Source: Kibdelosporangium banguiense
GTDB taxonomy: Bacteria > Actinomycetota > Actinomycetes > Mycobacteriales > Pseudonocardiaceae
NCBI RefSeq assembly: GCF_017876405.1
Contig: NZ_JAGINW010000001.1
Span: forward strand, 1,439,203 to 1,503,202
Length of the DNA stretch: 64,000 bases
Direction: 5' to 3'
The translations under genes and the position numbers were made by a program. The notes beneath the pieces were generated by a model. That model worked only from the letters and a program-made list of their open reading frames with translations, searched no databases and was not told the DNA's origin. Shown here piece after piece: positions 48,579 through 58,000 of the stretch (within the stretch, counting starts at the first letter, position 1; each line of letters starts with the position of its first letter).

Positions 48579-49871
48579 GTGCAGAGAGCAACGTTCACCA
48601 GCGTGTTGGCCGAGCCGCGGTTCCGCGTGTTGTTCGGCTGCCGGTCGCTCGCGATCGTCGCCGACACCCTTCGAATGGTCGCGTTGTCGATCCTGATCTT
48701 CACGACGACCGGCTCGCCGCTCCTGGCCGCGTTGACGTTCGGGATCGGCTTCGCACCGCAGGCCATCGGCGGATTGCTGTTCGGCGCGCTCTCCGACCGG
48801 ATCCGGCCACGATTGCTGATCTCGGCCGGTTACGCAGCCGAATGCGTGTCCGCGGCGATCCTCGCGTTCACCAGGCCACCGGTATGGCTGATGCTGCTGA
48901 TCATCGCGTTGGTGGCGTGCATGACACCGGTGTTCATGGGCGCGGCGAGCAGGCTGGTGACGGAAGTCCTTACAGGCGACCGATATGTGCTCGGGCGTTC
49001 GCTTTGGGTGACAGCGTCATCGCTCGCGCAGCTGCTGGGCCTCACGGCAGGCGGTATCGCCGCAGCCGCGCTCGGGCCGCGTGCGGCGCTTGTCGTTAGC
49101 GCAGGCCTGCATCTGACAGCATGTGTGGTCACCCGACTCCGGCTACCCGATTTCGCTACGCCCGCAACGGAAGCTTCTTCCGTACTGCGACAGACCATGC
49201 GCGTGAACCGAATACTGTTCGCCACACGGCCGATCCGTCAGTTGCTGCTGGCGCACTGGCTGCCGCCCGCGTTCGCGGTCGGTGCGGAGAGCCTGATCGT
49301 GGTGTACGTCCAGGTACGCGGCTTGCCGTCGAGTTATACCGGACTGCTTCTGGCCTGCATCCCAGTCGGGATGATCGCCGGAAACCTGGTCGTCGGCCGT
49401 CTCATGGTGCCTGGGCCACGGCTGGCCGCGCCGATTGTTCTCCTGATAGGTCTGCCTTTCGTCGCATTCGCATGGAACCCGCATCCGGTGCTGCTGGCCT
49501 TGCTCGCAGTGGTGAGCGGGACAGGGTTCAGCTACACGCTGGGGCTTCAGAAAGCGTTCCTCGCCGTCGTCCCGGAGGTCAGCCGCGGCCAGGCGTTCGG
49601 CCTGCTGTCCACCGGTCTGCAGACGCTGCAAGGCATCGGGCCGGCTTGCTTCGGCGCGCTGGCCGAGATCATCCATCCTTCGACAGCGATCGCCGCGGCC
49701 GGCGGAGCCACGCTACTCACCGCGATATGGCTTTGGCTCCGCATGCGCGGTGGCTTTGAGTTCATGGAAGCCGGGAGTGCCGGCGACCAGCAGAGTCCCG
49801 TCCCACAACAGGCCGGCCTGCGCACCAGTCGGCACCTCGGAGACAACCGGGCCGAAGAACGCGACCTTTGA
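48579..49871 (+). CDS. MFS transporter, divergent from the ArsR-type regulator
   Basis: The 430-residue protein has twelve predicted helices of the MFS_3/enterobactin-exporter-like type (FLF/FGALSDRIRPRLLISAGYAAE in loop 2-3, GNLVVGRLMVPGPRL in the second half). Helix 12 ends near 392, and a hydrophilic tail of about 38 residues follows. The final 159 bases of the gene overlap the converging DsbA-like gene, so the tail and most of helix 12 are encoded opposite conserved residues of that gene. GTG start. It is probably an exporter induced through the ArsR-type protein. Confidence 0.88.
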   Translation: MQRATFTSVLAEPRFRVLFGCRSLAIVADTLRMVALSILIFTTTGSPLLAALTFGIGFAPQAIGGLLFGALSDRIRPRLLISAGYAAECVSAAILAFTRPPVWLMLLIIALVACMTPVFMGAASRLVTEVLTGDRYVLGRSLWVTASSLAQLLGLTAGGIAAAALGPRAALVVSAGLHLTACVVTRLRLPDFATPATEASSVLRQTMRVNRILFATRPIRQLLLAHWLPPAFAVGAESLIVVYVQVRGLPSSYTGLLLACIPVGMIAGNLVVGRLMVPGPRLAAPIVLLIGLPFVAFAWNPHPVLLALLAVVSGTGFSYTLGLQKAFLAVVPEVSRGQAFGLLSTGLQTLQGIGPACFGALAEIIHPSTAIAAAGGATLLTAIWLWLRMRGGFEFMEAGSAGDQQSPVPQQAGLRTSRHLGDNRAEERDL

Positions 49872-50318
49872 ACCGTCCTGCCTCGTCACCTTGATGATCG
49901 GAGTACCGACGTGCGGCCCGAGAACAGCCATCGCCTCAGCATGGGAAGCACGCACGGCATCGTCGTACTCGCTGCACGCGGAGGCCAGTTCGCTGGGCAG
50001 ACCGGCGCGTTCCAGCGCACGGGTGAAGTTGCCGAGCCAATCCTCGGCACCGCTCTCCCGGCTCCACAGTTCGGTGTAGAAACGGCCAAGCGCCTCCTGA
50101 CCGTATTTCTGTTGCACGGCAGCACAAACACGGACCGGAAACCACAGGTAGCCGTCCGGGTCGCCTTCGGGATCGTCGTCGCGCCCCTCGTTGAGCACGG
50201 ACAGGCTCATCACGTGCCAGCGGATCGAAACCGGCCGGACCTCGGCCGCCTCGACCAGCCAGCGCGACGTCAACCAGGTGTACGGGCACGACGGATCGAA
50301 CCAGATGTCGGCGATCAT
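49713..50318 (-). CDS. DsbA-like protein related to mycothiol-dependent nitroreductase
   Basis: The 201-residue protein has the DsbA fold (thioredoxin with helical insert) and matches the group of M. tuberculosis Rv2466c: WFDPSCPYTWLTSRWLVEAAEVRPV, HVMSLSVLNEGRDD, VGTPIIKV and FFGPVVSEVPTGAQAGLLWD. The active-site motif is C11-P-Y-T14, where CPWC is usual in Rv2466c. Thus it is a one-cysteine form, which would fit a glutaredoxin/GST-like, mycothiol-using mechanism. It overlaps the TetR stop (ATGA) and runs into the converging MFS gene. It may reduce nitro or quinone compounds. Confidence 0.85.
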   Translation of the reverse strand: MIADIWFDPSCPYTWLTSRWLVEAAEVRPVSIRWHVMSLSVLNEGRDDDPEGDPDGYLWFPVRVCAAVQQKYGQEALGRFYTELWSRESGAEDWLGNFTRALERAGLPSELASACSEYDDAVRASHAEAMAVLGPHVGTPIIKVTRQDGSKVAFFGPVVSEVPTGAQAGLLWDGTLLVAGTPGFHELKATAHAEPKPYRGE

Positions 50319-50884
50319 CCGAGAATCCCCCGTTCCAGCGTCCGCATCACGGTCGACGCCACCCCGTGACGCGACATAGTCCCGTTGCCGACCTCGTCAA
50401 TCCCGGTGTACACCAACGCCCACAGCACATGTCGAATCCACTGTGGACTTACTTCGGTGTCGAAAACACCCTCGGCCTGGCCGCGTTGGATGAGATCGAG
50501 GACCGGATCCGGGCCGGGATCGGCCCCCGCTTCGACGCCGTAACCACGCATCACATGCGGGTCGTTGAACAGGAAGACCAGCCGGTCGCCGACATGCAGA
50601 TACGCCGTGACAAGCCGTCGCACCGCCTCCAGTGGCGAACCATCATCGATGCGGGCCTCGGCGACAGCCTGCTCGATGGCCGCCATCGAGTCCGCCACGG
50701 CCGCATTGATCAACGCGTCCCGGTCCGGGAAGTAACGATGCAGGGTCGTCCGGCCGACACCGGCGGCCTCGGCGATCTCCGGCAGCGTCGCCGCACGGTT
50801 CTGGGCCAGCACGGACGCTGCGGCGCTCAGGATGGCTTGACGCGTCCGACTCCGGGTCACTGACTCGGTACTTTCCACATCCAA
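50315..50884 (-). CDS. TetR-family regulator of the adjacent ABC exporter
   Basis: The 189-residue protein has a TetR helix-turn-helix (about 15-58: AILSAAASVLAQNRAATLPEIAEAAGVGRTTLHRYFPDRDALI) and a helical ligand domain. It is divergent from an ABC exporter operon with a 12-bp-arm palindrome between, and is translationally coupled to the DsbA-like gene. Such TetR/ABC pairs control drug efflux. The DsbA-like enzyme and the exporter may serve the same detoxification response. Confidence 0.88.
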   Translation of the reverse strand: MDVESTESVTRSRTRQAILSAAASVLAQNRAATLPEIAEAAGVGRTTLHRYFPDRDALINAAVADSMAAIEQAVAEARIDDGSPLEAVRRLVTAYLHVGDRLVFLFNDPHVMRGYGVEAGADPGPDPVLDLIQRGQAEGVFDTEVSPQWIRHVLWALVYTGIDEVGNGTMSRHGVASTVMRTLERGILG

Positions 50885-50908
50885 GTTGTATCACCCACTC
50901 TCAAAAAC

Positions 50909-50924
50909 GGAACGCCAACGTTCC
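50909..50924. promoter_or_regulatory. TetR operator before the ABC exporter
   Basis: GGAACG (50909-50914) and CGTTCC (50919-50924) are exact inverted repeats around CCAA. The site is 25 bp from the tetR start and 12 bp from the ABC ATPase start. Confidence 0.65.
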
Positions 50925-50935
50925 TTTCTTGCAGT

Positions 50936-51685
50936 ATGGTGTTCCATATGATCGTGCAGACCACCCACCTGGTCCGGCATTTCCAGATGAAGAAAACGAC
51001 TGTCACGGCGGTCCGCGGCGTGAACCTAGGGATCGAGCAGGGAGAACTGGTCGCCCTGCTCGGTCCCAACGGTGCGGGCAAATCGACGTTGTTCCGGATG
51101 CTCACCACCCTGCTGCCTCCGACAGCGGGCACGGCGACCGTCGCCGGGTACGACATCGTCACTGATCCTGAAGGCGTGCGCGCGAGGATCGGTTACGTCG
51201 GGCAGCACAACAGTGCTGGTGAGAACTACCGGATTCGCGACGAACTGGTCACCCAGGGCCGAAGCCACGGCCTCACCCGGGCCGGAGCCGGTGCGCGGGC
51301 CGACGAAGTCCTGGAACAGCTCGATCTGACGCCGTTGGCCAAGCGCAAACCCGGCACGCTCTCCGGCGGGCAACGCCGGCGGGTGGACATCGCGATGGGC
51401 CTGATCCACCGGCCCGTCCTGCTGTTCTTGGACGAACCCTCGACCGGGCTGGATCCGGCCGGCCGGGCGAACGTCTGGCAGCACATCCTCAAGCTGCGCG
51501 CGGATTACGGCATGACGATCCTGTTCAGCACGCACTACCTGGAGGAAGCGGACCGCTTCGCCGAACGAGTGGTGATCATCGACCAGGGCAAGGTGATCGC
51601 CGACGGGCCACCCAGCACACTCAAGCACGGCCATTCGTCGCTCGACGACGTGTTCCTCGCCATGACTCTCGGAGGCGTGGCGTGA
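50936..51685 (+). CDS. ABC exporter ATPase
   Basis: The 249-residue ATPase has Walker A GPNGAGKS (about 43-50), the signature LSGGQRRRVDIA, Walker B VLLFLDEPSTGLDP and the H-loop in FSTHYLEEADR. It is of the DrrA/NodI type without the long C-terminal domain. The ATG at 50936 or that at 50948 may be used; neither has a good Shine-Dalgarno, so a short or leaderless 5' end is possible. It is coupled to the permease gene by a GTGA overlap and lies under the TetR operator. Confidence 0.9.
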   Translation: MVFHMIVQTTHLVRHFQMKKTTVTAVRGVNLGIEQGELVALLGPNGAGKSTLFRMLTTLLPPTAGTATVAGYDIVTDPEGVRARIGYVGQHNSAGENYRIRDELVTQGRSHGLTRAGAGARADEVLEQLDLTPLAKRKPGTLSGGQRRRVDIAMGLIHRPVLLFLDEPSTGLDPAGRANVWQHILKLRADYGMTILFSTHYLEEADRFAERVVIIDQGKVIADGPPSTLKHGHSSLDDVFLAMTLGGVA

Positions 51686-52425
51686 AGTTCTTCCGTGACA
51701 CCGCGATTGTGTTCACGCGGGAGTTCGCCCCGGCGCTGCGGGAGCCGGTCGGCCTCATCTTCGCGATGGGGCAGCCACTGCTGTTCCTGTTCCTCTTCGG
51801 ATCACTGCTCGCCGGGACGCCCGGGATGGGCGGCTGGCAGTGGTTCGTGCCCGGCATCCTGGTGATGATGTGCCTGTTCGGGCCGATGGGCGCGGGCCAT
51901 TCGCTGCTGGCCGAACTGGGCGGTGGCTCGCTGGAGCGGATGCTGGTCACGCCCCTCAGCCGCACGGCGATGCTGATCGGCCGCACGGCCAAGGAGTCGA
52001 TTGTCCTGCTGGCTCAGGCAGTTCTGATCATCGGGCTGGCGATGACGCTGGGGCTTCGGCTGTATCCCGCCGGAGTGCTGCTCGCGCTGGTCATGCTGAC
52101 CGTGTTCGGGATCGGGCTGAGCGCGCTGTCGTTCGTGCTGGCGATCAAGTCCCAGCCGAGCGGCAACCTGTTCTGGATCGTCACGCAGACACTGATGTTC
52201 CCGGTCATCCTGCTGTCCGGGGTGTTGCTGCCGATGGACTCCGGGCCTGCCTGGCTACGCGTTGCCGGCGCCGTCAATCCGGTCTCCTACATCGTCGACG
52301 CGCAGCGAGCCTTGTTCTCCGGCGGTCTGGCCGACATCTCGGTGCTGTACGGCACGATCGCCGCGCTGGTCATCGCCGTGTCCGGTCTGCTTCTGGGCAC
52401 TCGGGTAATGCGCCGCGGTATCTGA
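51682..52425 (+). CDS. ABC-2 exporter permease
   Basis: The 247-residue membrane protein has six hydrophobic segments. It carries the ABC-2 motif LGGGSLERMLVTPLSRTAMLIGRTAKE at about 75-100 and the conserved FPVILLSGVLLPMDSGPAWLR near 173-195. It starts with GTG overlapping the ATPase stop and forms the transport pore. Together with the divergent TetR gene it makes a self-contained efflux unit. A hairpin 3 bp downstream ends the operon. Confidence 0.9.
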   Translation: MKFFRDTAIVFTREFAPALREPVGLIFAMGQPLLFLFLFGSLLAGTPGMGGWQWFVPGILVMMCLFGPMGAGHSLLAELGGGSLERMLVTPLSRTAMLIGRTAKESIVLLAQAVLIIGLAMTLGLRLYPAGVLLALVMLTVFGIGLSALSFVLAIKSQPSGNLFWIVTQTLMFPVILLSGVLLPMDSGPAWLRVAGAVNPVSYIVDAQRALFSGGLADISVLYGTIAALVIAVSGLLLGTRVMRRGI

Positions 52426-52428
52426 GGA

Positions 52429-52461
52429 CGCGGGTCCCCTGCTTCAGCGAGGAGACCCGCG
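52429..52461. terminator. Terminator between converging operons
   Basis: CGCGGGTC (52429-52436) and GACCCGCG (52454-52461) pair around a 17-base loop that can itself fold (CCT/AGG). It lies between the ABC permease stop and the imine-reductase gene stop. Confidence 0.6.
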
Positions 52462-52467
52462 GCCCCA

Positions 52468-53301
52468 TCAGCGTTGCTTGAGCAGTTCGAACAGACTGGA
52501 CAGGCTGTCGGCGCCGTGCCCGTCGGCTGAACGACGGTCCAGCAGCGACCGGAACGGGGCCAGCGTCTCCGTGGAGACGCCCCGAGCCAAGCTGGTGTTG
52601 ACGAGGTTCGCGGCTGCGGTCCGGTTCAGGTCCACCGAAGACACCGCGTTGCCGTACTCACCGGACTCGATCTCGGCGGACAGGTCGGCCAGCCAGCCGA
52701 CCATGCCCTGGATCCACTGTCCGGCCAGCGGAAGGAGCTCCTTGGGCCCAGTACCTGCCGTGTCGAGCAGGGCCGCGGCGTGAAAGAACCCCAGCAGGGT
52801 CGAGTATCCGACGCCGAGCAGAGCCGTGTCCCAGAGCGCCGCCACAACCGGGTCCGTGCCGAGGTACCGACTTGTCGCCAGCACATCGAGCAGCTTCTGA
52901 TTGTCCTCGAAGACCTTTGTGGAGCCGCTGTAGATGAACTGCGCGTCAGGTGTCGCGACTTGCTGTGGCACGGCCAACATCGCGCCGTCCACGTAGTCGA
53001 TCCCGTGCTCGGCTGCCCACGCCGCCATCTCGGCAGCTTCCTCAGGAGTACCCGTGGCGAGGTTGATCAAGGCGCCACCGGTTGATCCCTGGTACAGCTC
53101 ACGAACCGTCGCGTAGTCGGCGACAACAGCGAGCACAACCGGGCTCGCCGCGATTGCTTCCCTGGCAGTGGAAGCGTGCACCGCGCCCTCGACTACCTTG
53201 CCGGGAGTCCGGTTCCAGACCGTCGTCTCATAGCCTGCTTTACTGAGCGCGACGGCTATGGCCGAGCCCATCTTGCCTAGGCCCAGAACTGTAACGTTCA
53301 C
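52468..53301 (-). CDS. Imine reductase-family NADPH enzyme, Asp type (third in operon)
   Basis: The 277-residue protein starts MNVTVLGLGKMGSAIA, the Rossmann loop of the beta-hydroxyacid dehydrogenase superfamily. VWNRTPGK with Asn-Arg-Thr for NADPH follows, then an all-helical C-terminal dimer domain. The key inter-domain position in LWDTALLGVG is D158, as in Asp-type imine reductases. The gene is last of three tandem paralogues, overlapping its neighbour by 4 bp. These enzymes reduce cyclic or acyclic imines to amines, often in secondary metabolism. Confidence 0.85.
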   Translation of the reverse strand: MNVTVLGLGKMGSAIAVALSKAGYETTVWNRTPGKVVEGAVHASTAREAIAASPVVLAVVADYATVRELYQGSTGGALINLATGTPEEAAEMAAWAAEHGIDYVDGAMLAVPQQVATPDAQFIYSGSTKVFEDNQKLLDVLATSRYLGTDPVVAALWDTALLGVGYSTLLGFFHAAALLDTAGTGPKELLPLAGQWIQGMVGWLADLSAEIESGEYGNAVSSVDLNRTAAANLVNTSLARGVSTETLAPFRSLLDRRSADGHGADSLSSLFELLKQR

Positions 53302-54134
53302 GGCGCGATCACTTCGTACAGGCTCGGCCAGCCGGACTTGCCATGTCCCTGGGCGATCGCGCGGTCGTACTGGGACTTGACCGCGTTGGGCAGCGCCAGG
53401 TCCAACCCGGATTCCTTGCTCGCGCCCACAATGTGGTCCGCGGTGGCGCCCATCATCGTGACGCTTGCGCCCTCACCAGGGTATGTGCGTGTGTCGACGT
53501 TCTCGGCCGCACCTGGAACGTACATCGACATGGTGTCGAAGGTTTCCTTCGCGTACGGCACGAACTTCTCCGCGGACACGCCTGCCGCCTTCAGCAACGC
53601 CGTAGCGTGCAGGTAGGACGACAGAGACGTCAGGAAGATGGTCAACTGCGCCTGGTAGTACAACTGGGCCAGACCGGGATCCGCGCCGACGTAGTCCACC
53701 CTGCCGATGACACGCAGCACGTTCTCGTGTTCTCGCAGGACATCCTCCGGCCCGCTGTAGAACACGTAGGAAATGTCCGTGGCCACCAGGTGCTCCGGGA
53801 CCATCACGCCACCGGTGACGAATCGGGCGCCTCGCTCGGCCGCCCAGGTCGCGGCTTCCCGTGTCTTGCCGGGAGTGTCTGAACTGAGGTTGACGATGAC
53901 CTTGCCGGTGATGGTCTGACCGTCCAGGATGTCGTACATCGCCTGGTAGTCGGTCAGGCTGAGGATCACCAAGTCGTTGGCGGCCAAGGCATCCGCGACA
54001 GACGGTGCAATCTTGGCGCCCAGTCCCTCAGCGCGTGAGGCGGTCCGGTTCCAGACCGTGACATCGTGGCCGTTCTTGAGCAGCGCGCGGACCATTGCCT
54101 GGCCCATGGGGCCGAGGCCGATGAAAGTGATCAC
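53298..54134 (-). CDS. Imine reductase-family NADPH enzyme, Tyr type (second in operon)
   Basis: The 278-residue paralogue begins MITFIGLGPMGQAMV, with the same VWNRT NADPH motif and the conserved FYSG segment. At the proton-donor position, aligned with D158 and D169 of its neighbours, it has Y160 (QLYYQAQL). Its C-terminal helices differ most from the others. Tyr-type enzymes generally show the opposite facial selectivity to Asp-type. It overlaps both neighbours by ATGA, so all three are translationally coupled. Confidence 0.85.
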   Translation of the reverse strand: MITFIGLGPMGQAMVRALLKNGHDVTVWNRTASRAEGLGAKIAPSVADALAANDLVILSLTDYQAMYDILDGQTITGKVIVNLSSDTPGKTREAATWAAERGARFVTGGVMVPEHLVATDISYVFYSGPEDVLREHENVLRVIGRVDYVGADPGLAQLYYQAQLTIFLTSLSSYLHATALLKAAGVSAEKFVPYAKETFDTMSMYVPGAAENVDTRTYPGEGASVTMMGATADHIVGASKESGLDLALPNAVKSQYDRAIAQGHGKSGWPSLYEVIAP

Positions 54135-55006
54135 TTCTTTCCCTTCTTGAGCAGTTCGATCACGCCCGCGAGGTCCTCGTGGCCGTGCCCGTCGGCGACG
54201 CGGCGAGCCATCAGGGGACCCAGCGGGGCGAGCAGTTCGGGGCTGATCCCCTGGTCATGCGTGGATTGGGTGAGGTTGACGTAGCCCGCCGACTGCATGG
54301 CGATGTTGGAGACCACGTTGATGGTGTAGTCGTCCTTGTCGATCTGTTCGGCCGCGCCGTCGACGAAGCCGAGCATCCCGCCGATGTAGCGCTTGAGCAG
54401 CGGTGCGAACGTCGTCGCGGGCACGCCTTCGGTTCCGACGAAGGCAAACGCATGCAGGACGCCGACGAACATCCCGTACATGCCGCTGAGCAGGCCGATG
54501 TCGTGCAACGCGGCCAGCCCTGAGTCGGTGCCCACGTACTGGCTCTCGCCGAAGACGTCGAGTACCGGCCGGTTGGTGTCGAAGGCGCTGCGCGAACCGC
54601 TGTAAAACAGGAACGCGCCCGGCCCGCCGATCATCGGCGGCACGGCCATGATGCCGCCGTCGAGGTAGTCGACGTCGTATCTGTCCGCGACCTGACGGGC
54701 CTGCGCGGGTGTGCCGTTGGTGAGGTTGACCAAGACACGACCTGCGAGGGCGTCGCCGGCCGTGTCGAGCACGTCGGTGACGGACTTGTAGTCGAGCAGG
54801 CAGACAATCACCAGTCGGCTGGCGGCGACGGCTTCCGACACATTCGTGGCATGGACGGCACCCTTCGTGACCAAAGGCTTCGCCCGATCGGGTGTCCGAT
54901 TCCACACAGTCGTCGGGTAGCCAGCCACAAGCAGGGCCTCGACCAGGGCGGATCCCATCGCGCCAAGCCCAAGCACGGTCACCGGGGGTTTGCTGAGATT
55001 TGGCAT
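54131..55006 (-). CDS. Imine reductase-family NADPH enzyme, Asp type (first in operon)
   Basis: The 291-residue enzyme has a 10-residue lead before VLGLGAMGSALV, the VWNRTPDR motif, LDGGIMAVP, FYSGSRSAFD and D169 at the catalytic position (ALHDIGLLSG). The ATG at 55006 is used; the longer open frame upstream lies over the divergent regulator gene and is not homologous. It ends KKGKK. As first gene it sits 84 bp from the divergent BTAD regulator, which is the likely controller. Sequence alone does not name the substrate. Confidence 0.85.
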   Translation of the reverse strand: MPNLSKPPVTVLGLGAMGSALVEALLVAGYPTTVWNRTPDRAKPLVTKGAVHATNVSEAVAASRLVIVCLLDYKSVTDVLDTAGDALAGRVLVNLTNGTPAQARQVADRYDVDYLDGGIMAVPPMIGGPGAFLFYSGSRSAFDTNRPVLDVFGESQYVGTDSGLAALHDIGLLSGMYGMFVGVLHAFAFVGTEGVPATTFAPLLKRYIGGMLGFVDGAAEQIDKDDYTINVVSNIAMQSAGYVNLTQSTHDQGISPELLAPLGPLMARRVADGHGHEDLAGVIELLKKGKK

Positions 55007-55090
55007 ATCCCCACTGTGGAAACGATCACGCACGGTTCGCTGGGGGTCGGCGCACGGAAACTGTCGGTAGGTCGGGATAACGTCGAAGAC

Positions 55091-58000
55091 GTGCGATTCG
55101 GGGTGCTGGGGCCGCTGGCCGTGTGGACTGCTGATGGGCGCGAGGTGCGCGTGCCCGAGGTGAAGGTCCGCACGCTGCTGGCGGATCTGCTTGTTCAGGA
55201 GGGTCGTCCGGTGCCGGCCGATCGGCTGGCCGACGACCTGTGGGGTGACAGGCTGCCCGGAAATCCCGTCAACACGCTGCAGACCAAGGTCTCGCAGTTG
55301 CGTAAGGCGCTGGAGGAGGCCGAGCCGGGCGGGCGGCTGCTGGTGTCCCTTCAGGCCGGTGGCTATGTGATGCAGGTCGATGTGGACGTGGCTCAGTTCC
55401 GTGAGCTGACAGCTCGTGCGAGTACATCTGAGGATGCGCGGACGCGCGCAACGCTGCTGTCGGATGCGTTGGCCCTGTGGCGAGGGCCTGCGCTGGCGGA
55501 CTTCGCTGATGAGGCGTTCGCCGTGCCGGTGATTCAACGACTCGCCGAGGAGCGCTTGGCCGCGCAGGAGGAGTTCGCGGATGCCCGGCTTGACCTGGGT
55601 GAACACGGCTCGTTGGCGGGCGAGCTGACTGAGCTGGTCTCGACGCATCCGTATCGGGAGCGTCTGCGGGCGCTGCAGATGCGGGCGTTGTATCGGGCAG
55701 GCCGGCAGAGTGAGGCGTTGGACAGCTTCCGGCAGTTGCAGACATTGCTCGACGATGAGCTGGGCCTGACTCCCGGGCCGGAACTGGTCGCCCTGCAGCA
55801 GGCGATCCTCTCGCAGGATCCGGCGCTCGGCCCGCCCGCGTTATCCGGGACCAACCTGCCCGAACCGTTGACTGAGCTGGTCGGACGGGACATCGCCGTG
55901 CAGTCGGTGCTGTCGCTCATCGGCGAGACGCGGCTGGTCACGCTGACCGGGCCGGGCGGTGTCGGCAAGACGCGGCTGGCGATCCAGACCGCGCGGCAGT
56001 TACCGAACGCGTGGCTGATCGAGTTCAGCGGCCTCGACCAGCACGGCACTGAGGAGACCTGTCCACGAGACGACCTGGTCGCCGAGGTCATGGCGACCAC
56101 ACTCGGGGTTCGCGACGAGGGCGGGTCGGGCGTCGACCGGCTGGCGCAGTCCCTGCACGCCAGGGAAGTCCTGCTGGTCCTGGACAACTGTGAGGGCCTG
56201 GTGGAGTCGATCGCCAAGGTGGCGGTCCGGCTGCTGCAGGCGGTGCCCCGCCTGAGAATCCTGGCGACCAGCCAGGAACCGCTCGGCGTCGCCGGCGAGG
56301 TGGTGTGGAACGTGCCACCGTTGGACGTTCCCGGTGCGGCAAGTGTCGCGGCCGAGGACGTCCAGGCGTTCAGTGCCGTGCAGCTGTTCGTCGCCCGCGC
56401 TTCGGCCGCAGCGCCGGGGTTTGCTTTGGACGCGACCAATTCGGCCGCGGTCGCCGCGATCTGCCGGCGCCTGGACGGGATTCCGCTGGCTCTTGAACTG
56501 GCTGCCACGCGTGTGCGTGCGCTTGGACCGCACGAGTTGCTCCGCCGCCTTGACGACAGATTCCGGTTACTGGCCAGTGGAAACCGCAGCGGCCCCGCGC
56601 GGCAACGGACACTGCGGGCGATGATCGACTGGAGCTGGCAGTTGCTGTCCGCAGAGGAGCAGGTCGTGCTGCGGCGGCTGGCCGTGCACGCCGAGGGCGC
56701 GAGTCTTGCTGCGGTGGAGGCATTGTGCGCAGGCGGGAACGTGCACGCGGAGGACGTGCTCAACCTCCTGGCCAATCTCGTCGACCGGTCGCTTGTCGTG
56801 AACGCGCATGGGCCGCGGTATCGGCTGCTCGAATCCGTTGTGGTGTATTGCCTTGACCGGTTGCGTGATGCCGACGAGCTCGAAGAGATGCGACGCAGAC
56901 ACGCCGAGTACTACATGACTTTGGCGGAGCGGATCGATTCGTTCTCCCGCACGCGGGAGCAGCGCGCGTGGCTCGACCTGATCGATCTCGAGGCGCCGAA
57001 CTTCCGGCGGGCAATGGAGACCGCGCTGCAACTGAGCGACGCCGAACTGGCTTTCCGCTTGGTCAACGCGTTGACATGGTGCTGGTTCCTGCGCGGCCGG
57101 ATCAACGAGGCCCGCATCTGGATCAGGCAGGCACTCGCGCTGGCCGGCGACCAGTCGGACCTGCGCACCGCAGCCCAGGCTTGGGAAGCCGGGCTCGCTG
57201 TTCTCGCAGGCGAGGTCGTCGACCTAGAAGGCTTCGCCGCGGCCTATGACATCAAGGACCCTGGCAGCCGCGCCATGGCTCTGTGGTTCCTCGGCTACGT
57301 GACCACCACAATGGGCGGCACGCAGTCGACTGAAGTCCTGACCACACAAGCACTTGCGGAGTTCGAGAAGCTCGACGACCGGTGGGGTATCGCGGTCTCG
57401 CTCGTCGACCGTGTGACACACCACAAGGCCCGAGGCGATTTCGACGCGGCCGAATGCGACGCCGAACGGGCCGCGAAGCTGATCGACGACATCGGCGAAC
57501 GCTGGGCGCAACTGCAGGCGAGCTTCACCGTCGGCACTCTCGCCGAGATCTCCGGCGACTACACCCGAGCCACCCGGATCCACCACGACGCCCTGCGCAT
57601 GGCCGAAGAACTGGACCTGGCACCGGAGATCTCGTACCAGCTGTCCTGGCTCGGCCGGATCGCAATCCTCACCGGCGATCACGACAAAGCCTGGGACCTG
57701 CACTCCCGCGCCCGGCGGATAGGCGCCGACCAAGGCTTCAAACCCGCCGAGATGTACGCCGAGATCGGCCTCGCGCTGGGTGCCCGCCAGGCCGGCCTGC
57801 TCGACCTCGCGGAAAAGCACCTGCTCAACGTCCTCGACTGGCACCGCGACCAGGGATTCGAATCCGGCAGCGCCCTGATCCTGGCCGAACTGGGCTTCAT
57901 CGCCGAACTGCGAGGCGACCTCCCCACGGCCCTGCGCCTGCACCTCAACGGCTACGCGATCGCCCGCGACACAGGCGATCCCCGCGCCGTGGCCCTCGCC

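Noticed and set aside
54851-55090. Upstream extension of the BTAD regulator
   Set aside because: The region codes for the first imine reductase on the other strand, and the regulator's conserved domain begins directly after GTG 55091.
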